NCBI GenBank assembly: GCA_907163375.1
Contig: CAJQUW010005334.1
Span: forward strand, 310,001-374,000
From: Prostheceraeus crozeri
Taxonomy: Eukaryota; Platyhelminthes; Polycladida; Euryleptidae
Length of the DNA: 64,000 nucleotides
Direction: 5' to 3'
Positions 56,601 through 64,000 of the stretch are shown here, in pieces. Each line of letters opens with the position of its first letter. The first letter of the stretch is position 1. The notes below the pieces were generated by a model. It searched no databases. It had not been told where the DNA came from and saw nothing but the letters and a program-made list of their open reading frames with translations. Position numbers and translations under genes: made by a program.

Positions 56601-57723
56601 AAAGGCATCTGAGACAATTTGAAGGAAGTCTCATCACAGATATTCAGCGTTTTGCTAAATTGACTTAAATTTACAGGGAAAATAATTACAAGACCGATAA
56701 GGGCCAAATCACGGTAACGCACGCTTCATTTGATAGCAAAATTCGATCGAAAACCAACATTCGCTATGGCACGATGTTCTTTTTGAATATTCTGAAAATA
56801 TAGTTTGATGTAATACGACATCGACCTGTTACATACAAAATATCAATTTCAGACTGTCTCTACATTTGTGTACACAGATTATTTGTGGTTACGCTCGCGA
56901 CAGCAGAGATAAATATTTCATTGTAGATTTTTTGATATTGCATTGATATTTTATCTAAACTACAGACGCTGTTGTCTCAAAAACGAAATGATGGATAAAT
57001 AATGAATAGTTGATGATTTCTTCATGCTTGAATAGATTACTGAAAGCACCGATTACGAGATTTCGATCAATCTTGACAGTAACGCTCGTGACATTATCTA
57101 ATAAAATTGCGGATAAATTTTGCCATTAAATTTGTCATCAAAGAAGATAATAATAATGAAGATTACAAGATTGAACGATTAGTTTAGAAACAGCACACCA
57201 AACATTTTATTTTTACCGGAATCATAACACAGAAGCTAAGCATAATATAAGATGAACTTCAACATCGGAGAGTACTATATCTTGGGTAGTTACATGTATA
57301 GCCATGAATCATGAACAAGGTTTTGTCACTTGAAGAAGAAAATTCCTTTACCTCAACGAATCTTAATGTCTGACTTAAGACAGGAAATGGAACTTCTTTA
57401 GTCCTTGTACATATACTTATCCCCCGCTTTTGTCCTTGTACTTAGGCCTACAAGACCAGGCATCGCTTTGATGTAGGCACATCAATTGATTTTGTTTGTG
57501 TTGTAGGTCAAACAACTTCAATAAAGTATTGGGCGTATTAATGAATGCCAAATATAGTCCAGATTGGTGTTAGGCCTACTATTTCAATTTCATTAACAAA
57601 TAGAACTAGATAAGTGCAATTAGGACAACAGACTACTGTACAGCAGTTTGCAGTTGTCTGTAATTAATTAAACTTTCTGAGTAATTGGCACAGTAATTTT
57701 TGAGTTCCACTTGGTGTAGGCCT
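53681..57723. other. No gene recognised
   Basis: About 4 kb of AT-rich DNA. The short open frames (e.g. 53957-54139, 55664-55897) have no recognised motif and no clear exon signals. Introns or regulatory DNA of neighbouring genes are possible. Confidence 0.5.
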
Positions 57724-58550
57724 CAGGGATGTGGAGTCGGAGTCCCGGAGTCCTATCAGTTTTGCTGGAGGCGGAGTCGGAGTCCTATCATATGATAGGA
57801 CTCCAGACTCCGGCATACAAGTGGACCAGAAGTAATATGATACAAGCAAATCATTTATTCTCGTGCATAGCTGTCATTATCTTGATGTCAACTTTCTCCG
57901 TCAAACAAAAGCACAGAGACAGCAGTGCATACAAAGCTTATAATCACAGAATTAGATTCATCTGCGCGCGCATCGAAGCAGATAAACAAAATATTTAATT
58001 CTGTGCTTATAATAGTTGAGGGAATGAACCGTGATAGTGAAAAAAAGGATTGCCTTTTCACTCGGTGATTTGGTAGAGAAGACAAGCCTTCACCAAAGGT
58101 CACAGAGACAAAAATGAAATACTAGTTTGTTTGAGAACATTACCTCTTACCCTCACGTTAATCGTGTGTGATGGCTCCTCCAAAGCGCATATCAAAATCG
58201 AAAGTGTACTCATATTTTTTGGAGAAGGATGGGGATTTTCGTGCTTGATAGAGACTGGAGAAAAACCGTGTGAAGCATGCATCAACAAGGAGCCGAGTCG
58301 CATGCATCCAACTTAAAGAGACATTTGATCAACTTTCATCGAAAATGATTGATAATTGATGCAATGATCACTAAATATCGATTCAGGAAAGCCTATAATG
58401 ATCTGTGATGTAGGCTACCAGTTAATGTTTCAAAAAACTAAGCTTATATACTTGCCACCCGGAGTCGGAGTCGGAGTCATATCAAAAGTCGGATTCCTAT
58501 CAACCCCCAGAGTCGGAGTCCTATCAAAATGATAGGACTCCGCATCCCTG
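57724..58550 (+). mobile_element. hAT-derived element 1, with BED-finger relic
   Basis: Ends CAGGGATGTGGAGTCGGAGT and GACTCCGCATCCCTG with an 8-base duplication GTAGGCCT / GTGGGCCT on the flanks (57716-57723, 58551-58558). Subterminal GGAGTCGGAGTCCTATCA units recur in both orientations. An internal + strand relic at about 58170-58345 reads MAPPKRISKSKVYSYFLEKD, GEKPCEACINKEP and LKRHLINFH, the pattern of a BED zinc finger (aromatics, C-x2-C, H-x4-H) from the N-terminus of a hAT transposase. A stop lies within it and the catalytic part is absent. Confidence 0.88.
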
Positions 58551-58942
58551 GTGGGCCTACTCACATATTTTTGAAATGACGTTTCAGACCATTTCAGACG
58601 GCATTGGTGAATAAGCTACACTAGGATGCTCATAAATTTAATAGGTGTCTATAAAATCAACCAACAATTCTGTAACTTTCAACATAAAACACTCCCGACT
58701 CTGATTACTTCCTTTTTTAGAGGAAACACTTTTAGAGGAGCTCTGCACTGAATAGCTTAGAATCAAAGCATTGCAGAACAGTGATGGAAGACTGCATCTA
58801 GTGTTACGTGCAACTAAGTCAATTAAGATGTTTTGCTGTCCATCAAATCTGTCAATCCTTTTCGTGTATTGTAATCAAGGATCATCACTGGTCGGATCGA
58901 AAGAACACTTCAAGTTTAGTTGAAACGAGATATAAGAATAGA

Positions 58943-59600
58943 GTCCTTGGTACTTATGGGTTATCTCCCCCCCCCAAGTTTTCAAATTTGTCTAAAAGTT
59001 GTAGAAATTAATCAATCGTCACAAAACTTTAAACACACGAAAGTAAGGATATTCTCTAGCCACATACCAAATTTTGGGCAAATCGAAGAAGCATTTTTGA
59101 ATTAGGAGCGATAGCTTGAAGTGCAGCGATGCCGGCAGCTTGATCTGACTTGTCAGTAACTTCAGCGTCTGAGCACAAAGCACTTGAGGTCAGCAAAGTC
59201 ATTTCCCGACAAGGCCAATTGATAATTGACCAGGCCACATTCCTCACATTAATGTACTTCTTAAAAAGGTGTAGCAAAATAGTGGTCGTGGGAAGATTTC
59301 AAATGGCAGTGGATGAGACGAAGAGGGAGAGAGAACAATGCCCCAGTAGCAATGATGTGTCGAACAGACGAAGTCGGATCATGCAATTGACATCGCTACA
59401 CTTTGCGTTATCGTTTCTAAAGCAAGAAGTACTTGTCTGATCTGCATAAAATCTTGTACGTAGGTAGAAAATATTCTTAAGTACGTGTACCCGAAGTTTG
59501 GTGACGATCGATTCATTTTTGCAGATTTTAGAAAAATTTGAAAACCTGGGGGGAGCTAACCCATAAGTAACCATAAGTAACCCATAACCCATACCGAGTC
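58943..59600. repeat. Inverted pair of a dispersed repeat
   Basis: The arm 58943-about 59140 (+) and the arm about 59312-59600 (-) share GGTTTTCAAATT, AATCAATCGTCA and related words around a poly-C tract. A third copy lies at about 62740-62985 (+) and a fragment at about 63735-63800 (-). Family unknown; no coding. Confidence 0.65.
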
Positions 59601-59834
59601 CTTATTTCGGGACGCACGATATCATCGTTATTCTTCGTGCTCGTAATATCTTAGGTGTCATTTGTTTCTCACTGTTTGACAATTAGAAACTCGTGCCTCA
59701 CATCTTGCCGCTAACCGGAAGACTATGACCAATCTCTATGGTTAGACCTGGTTGCGAAATCGGTTATTGGACAGATAATGATGAATGAAATATCCAACTA
59801 TGTGCATGTATAAACTCCAATTGAATCCGTGACA

Positions 59835-60534
59835 TAGTCCGGCAGCCAGAACGAGTTTCTGCAGGGAACGAGGCCGAAAGTGAGACTTTCACAGAATGAT
59901 GTACACCCTATGCCTACGACGAATCTGCACGTCTGCCGAGTTTTAGTGAGTTCCTCTTCTTGTCAGACACGATCTAAGAAAAACACATGTAAATCCAATG
60001 GGACGTAGATTGCAGTTTTTGGTTAAAATGAAATTCTCTGTGTTTTCTCTTATCAAATGAAAAGTATTGAGTCTAAAGTCACAATTTTTGGCATGGAATG
60101 TCTTCAGGTAATTTCCTATGATGTGCTATTACCATGCATCTGATCGGCGATGTATGTGAGAATGTGGATAAAGTTGCTCAAAATGTTTGTAGTTGCCGAC
60201 ATTAAGAGGCTCGCCAAATCTATATGTGTCTAGCTTTGTAGACAGGGGTGCAGGGACATGACCTGAAGACATTCATGCCAAAAATTATGGCTCTGGGAAT
60301 AGTGCTTTTCGTTTAATCAGAGAAAACATAGAACATTTCATTTTAACCAGAAACTGCAATCTGCGTCCCATTGGATTTAAATGTGTTTTTCTTTGATCTT
60401 GTCTGACAAGAAGAGGAACTCACTAGACCTCGGCAGACGTGCAGATTCGTAGTAGGCATAGGGTGCACGTCATTCTGTGAAAGTCTCATTTTCGACCTCG
60501 TTCCCTGCAGAAACTCGTTCTGGTTGCCGGACTA
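59835..60534. mobile_element. 0.7-kb foldback MITE with 274-base arms
   Basis: Arms 59837-60110 and about 60261-60532 are complementary. The ends are TA + GTCCGGCAGCCAGAACGAG (left) and GTCCGGCAACCAGAACGAG (right, complemented), with TA on both sides. A TA target and no coding point to a Tc1/mariner-type non-autonomous element, but this is inferred from the target only. Confidence 0.8.
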
Positions 60535-61147
60535 ACAAGGGTTAGCCAACTTAAAAACAGTTTCAACCTCGAAGCTGAATAGTTTTCTGTTTTGGCACGC
60601 ACTCATCGATTCGTTAGTTGCAAAATTGATCAAACCACATCATCAGTGAAAATCAAGCAGAATGGAGAAGCTTTGTCAACCGGATTGACTTATGTTTCTT
60701 CAGGAAAATCCAATAAGTTGAAGGCAGCGAATCACTGGGAGCATAACACAGTAATTCCATCGAGTATTACTCGCAGACATAGAAGTTGATACCTAGAAGC
60801 ATAAAAACTTGTGTCGCACTAGTACTCGCACGTCGATGGTTGATATTGATGATCAAATTCCGCTACCATCCGTATTTTCTCATCAATTTGTGTCATTTGG
60901 ATGGTAAACTACATATGTAGTCTGGTGGGCCGAATCATATATGAAATTGCACTCAAATTTGTTTAAATTAGCACAATAGGCTGAAAATGCTCATTACAAA
61001 TGGCAGTAACGTGAGTGAATTGGACATGAAATTTTATTGAAATTGGAGTTAAGCATTCAGGTTTGTATTAAAGTTAAAATCAGAAATGCCCATTAGTCTG
61101 GAGGGCTGATGAGGGTTAAATGAGTAAAATAAATTTATATTTTTTAT
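60535..61147. other. No gene recognised
   Basis: Spacer between the foldback MITE and the second hAT-derived element. Confidence 0.5.
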
Positions 61148-61881
61148 CAGGAATGCGGAGTCGGAGTCCCAGAGTCCTATCAGTTTTGCTGGATTCGGAG
61201 TCGGAGTCCTATCATATGATAGGACTCCTGACTCCGGCCTACAAGTAGACCCGAAAGATAGTACAAACAAATTATTTATCCACGTGCATAGCTGTCATTG
61301 TCCGTCAAACAAAAGTACAGAGATAGCAGTGCATGCAAAGCTTATAATTGTTGAGGGAATGAACCGTGATAGTGAAAAGAGGATTATCGTTTCACTCGGT
61401 GATTTAGTAGAGAAGACAAGTCTTCCTAGTCTCGATCACACTTTCCCACCAAAGGTCACATCAGAGATAAAAATGAAATACTAGTTTGTTTGAGAACATT
61501 ACCTCTTACCCTCACGTTAATCGTTTGTGATGGCTCCTCCAAAGCGCATATCAAAATCGAAAGTGTACTCATATTTTTTGGAGAAGGACGGTGGATTTTG
61601 GAGGATTTTCTTGCCTGGTAGAGACTGGAGAAATACCGTGTGAAGCACACATCAACAAGATGGGAGGAGCCCGTTCGTATGCATCCAACTTAAAGCGACA
61701 TTTGATAAACTTTCATCGGAAATGATTGATAATTGATGGAGCAATGATCACTAAAAAATAGGTTCAGGTAAGCCTATAACTATCTATGACGTAGGTTGAT
61801 AGTTTTTTTCAAAAACTAGACTATATATACTTGCTAACCGGAGTCGGAGTCCTATCAAAATGATAGGACTCCGCATCCCTG
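61148..61881 (+). mobile_element. hAT-derived element 2, with BED-finger relic
   Basis: Relative of 57724-58550. Ends CAGGAATGCGGAGTCGGAGT and GACTCCGCATCCCTG; flanking octamers TTTTTTAT and TCTTTTAC agree at six of eight positions, so an old duplication. The MAPPKRISKSKVYSYFLEKD relic begins at 61530; the reading then drifts out of frame before the zinc-binding Cys. Internal deletions relative to element 1 account for its shorter length. Confidence 0.85.
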
Positions 61882-62377
61882 TCTTTTACTGATGTGATTT
61901 TAATTGTTGAGCTCTGATTCCTGACAGGCTGACAGTGCGATTCCACATCACTGTTATTAACTATGGACAATGTCTCGATCTCAGCCACAGTCGGTCGCCT
62001 CTAACTGAGCTTCTCGTGACATTGCCCGGGACGGAATCCGAACAGAGTCTCAATCTCGGGCTTTGATTGGTTCAGTTTCATCAATGCGCTACGATTCGAT
62101 AATGGTTTGAAGTACAGGTGGAGCACGCACGCACACTGCAAAACAAGCACACACGGCCGCACACAAAGCAAGAGGGAATTCTGTGATCGACCGGGAATGT
62201 TGTAGAAGCGTGTGAAAGATCTACTTTATTTCCCTAACAGCTACATTCATCATCCCTGGTTAGTCAACGTGAAATCATTACTACAAGGGGTATTCAAGTT
62301 TAATTGAACGGCAAATTACTTCGTTTGTGAACCTCACGTGGTTGCTGTGTTATTGAAGCCTGCTGGGCGCCTTCAAC
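61882..62377. promoter_or_regulatory. Presumed upstream region of the 62378 exon
   Basis: Less AT-rich than its surroundings; no clear TATA box. Listed only because the first coding exon follows. Confidence 0.25.
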
Positions 62378-62627
62378 ATGGGAAGTCGCTCAAAATCATG
62401 CCGTTTGGCTCTTTTTCAAATATGTGGAACTCTACTCGCAGTGGTCGGTGTCATTCTTTGCATCATTGGCGTTGCGACATCAGCTTTGTTTGCATCTTTG
62501 CTAAAAGGAAAAAATATTCGTCGTGTAGATATTTTCTTTGGACTATTTAAATCGAATCTTCAGATTGAATACAGCAACGGAACATTACTAAGGAATACTT
62601 TCACGACACATTTCTCAGATGTTGAAG
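62378..62627 (+). CDS. Likely first coding exon of a membrane protein gene (partial)
   Basis: ATG at 62378, 83 codons and one further base, then an exact GTAAGT donor at 62628-62633. Residues about 10-42 (LALFQICGTLLAVVGVILCI, IGVATSALFASLL) form a long hydrophobic segment after a basic MGSRSKSCR start, so a signal anchor or first transmembrane helix with the N-terminus inside. A short basic loop (KGKNIRR) and an extracellular-like stretch with one N-glycosylation sequon (NGT) follow. It recalls the starts of claudin-like or CD36-like proteins but I cannot assign it. Later exons are not visible before 64000. Confidence 0.45.
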
Positions 62628-62633
62628 GTAAGT

Positions 62634-64000
62634 AAATTTAGCTCTGTCCCATGTCCATAGGTATCAACTCCCTGGGGATAGGGAGTCAGGAGATATTAGT
62701 ATCGAGTCACAGCCGCCCGGGGGCTGGTCAAATTGGTCATAAGCATGGGTTATCCCCCAGGTTTTCAAATTCGTCGAAAATCTGTACAAATCAATCAATC
62801 GTCATCAAACTTCAGGTGGACTTACTTAAGCATATTTTCTATCCACATACAAAAATGCAGATCGGACTTGTACATTTTGCATTATAGACGATAACGTGAA
62901 GTGTAGCGATGTCAACAGTGTAGCGCATTATTGTTACTCATGAGTCGTGTGTACATTTTTCTCTCCCTCTCCGTCTCATCCTGATTTCCTGATCCCGTGA
63001 TTTTTTGCGATCCCGGATCCTGGGATTTATCCAGCGGGATTAGCAAGAAGCTTAATGCATTACAGTGACGTAAGACTGACAGTACGAACCGTGCGTTATT
63101 TTAAATTCTTAGACGAGTAATGTATTTTGAACGGTACACTGCGTAACACAACTCATGACATCAGATAGACATGTGCTTAAATGTCCATGACTTAATAACA
63201 TTCTTTCTTTTTACCGATCTTGTATGATAATCGCTTTAAAAAAAATTCATTAATATGCCTGTATGCAGAAAGCTCATTCTTCCTTCCTCTCGCCTGCCTG
63301 AACATAGTTTTTTGACATCAAAGGAAGTAAATAATTTTCGGCATAATGCACAAAGAAACGCTAAAATTGATTATAATAGGCTATGAATAAATTTATGAAT
63401 AAATAATACACATTTACATGTGATCATAAGACTACCGTGTCTGATGTAGACTATCCTTAATAGTTAAGGTCTAACATTGATAATGAAAAAGGAAAAGGTT
63501 TCAAATATGACAATATATTGTAATTATAGCAATCAATTCAGTCTATATTCATTGCTGCTTCCTTGTTACTCCATCTTCATACAGCCTAACTGCCTAAAAA
63601 CAGATGTTAACGAATCTCGGGATGCCGGTTACCTAATCCCGGGATTCCGAATCCCGTAAAAGTACGATAATCGTGCATAGTGCGATAATTCGATAATACG
63701 TGGGCATAGTAATCCTCACTTGTGTGTGCTTCAAGTTTTGTGACGATTTGTTCATTTCAGCGGATTTCAAGCAAATTTGAAAATGTTAGAGAAGATGACC
63801 CAGAAGTACCCTTTAGCAGTCCAAATGGGAATGCAGTGAGTCTCAATGACTAGGGAATCCAATTTCGTTAATTGTGGTAAAAATCAAGCCAAATGCGGTA
63901 ATCAGATATACACATATTTCTTAAATTTTAAGAAGTAGGCCTGCACATGAATGTTGGTCTGGATTATCCGTGTCATCGTATGTAAGGAGCCAAGTTTGCA
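62634..64000. other. Intron or intergenic DNA with repeat fragments
   Basis: Presumably the first intron of the gene at 62378. It holds a dispersed-repeat copy (about 62740-62985), a fragment of the same family (about 63735-63800) and two clusters of ATCCCG words (62993-63040, 63616-63657). No exon recognised. Confidence 0.45.

Noticed and set aside
62990-63660. hAT-like element bounded by ATCCCG-rich ends
   Set aside because: Clusters at 62993-63040 and 63616-63657 are similar in reverse complement, but no consistent terminal repeat or target duplication could be fixed.

Overview
The window is metazoan nuclear DNA, most likely from an invertebrate. It is AT-rich, has GT-AG intron signals and TATA/AATAAA signals, and carries P-element, mariner, hAT and LINE relatives. 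I cannot name the species. Most of it is nested mobile DNA; only two loci look like ordinary host genes.

Layout. (1) 1-10335: right-hand part of a fossil PolB-bearing, Polinton/adintovirus-like element (copy A); its left end lies outside the window. It carries a family B DNA polymerase region on the + strand, then a convergent block of minus-strand genes, then a terminal repeat. (2) 10336-12180: broken P-element (THAP9-like) transposase touching that terminal repeat. (3) 13586-14734, minus: intact single-exon type II pantothenate kinase (Fumble family) with a TATA box and poly(A) signal. (4) 16644-18048: dead mariner-like transposon between TA duplications. (5) 18146-53055: an onion of inverted repeats. 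Outer arms of 2.6 and 3.0 kb enclose copy B of the PolB element (about 20735-40775, with 1.2-kb terminal inverted repeats), a 6.4-kb foldback element (40776-47140) and a CR1-like LINE. Into these are inserted a 3.67-kb DNA transposon (21034-24703), a 5'-truncated LINE (41517-43670) and a 773-bp small transposon (48593-49365). (6) 53056-64000: a near-perfect 104-bp hairpin, two hAT-derived elements with BED-finger relics, other foldback repeats, and at 62378-62627 the likely first exon of a membrane-protein gene.

How the PolB element seems organised: one rightward unit (proline-rich/zinc-finger region, then a polymerase with HNH-like zinc, exonuclease and polymerase motifs) converges on a leftward unit of about seven small genes. 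A 68-bp tandem array lies at the convergence point. The first leftward gene is a 179-residue two-repeat TATA-binding-protein (TBP) look-alike, and several units have TATA boxes and TGACTCA motifs. By eye I recognise no integrase, packaging ATPase, protease or capsid gene. Copies A and B differ by only a few percent, share some of the same damage, and are both broken. The TBP-like gene on a small PolB element, conserved in both copies, is the most unusual observation here.
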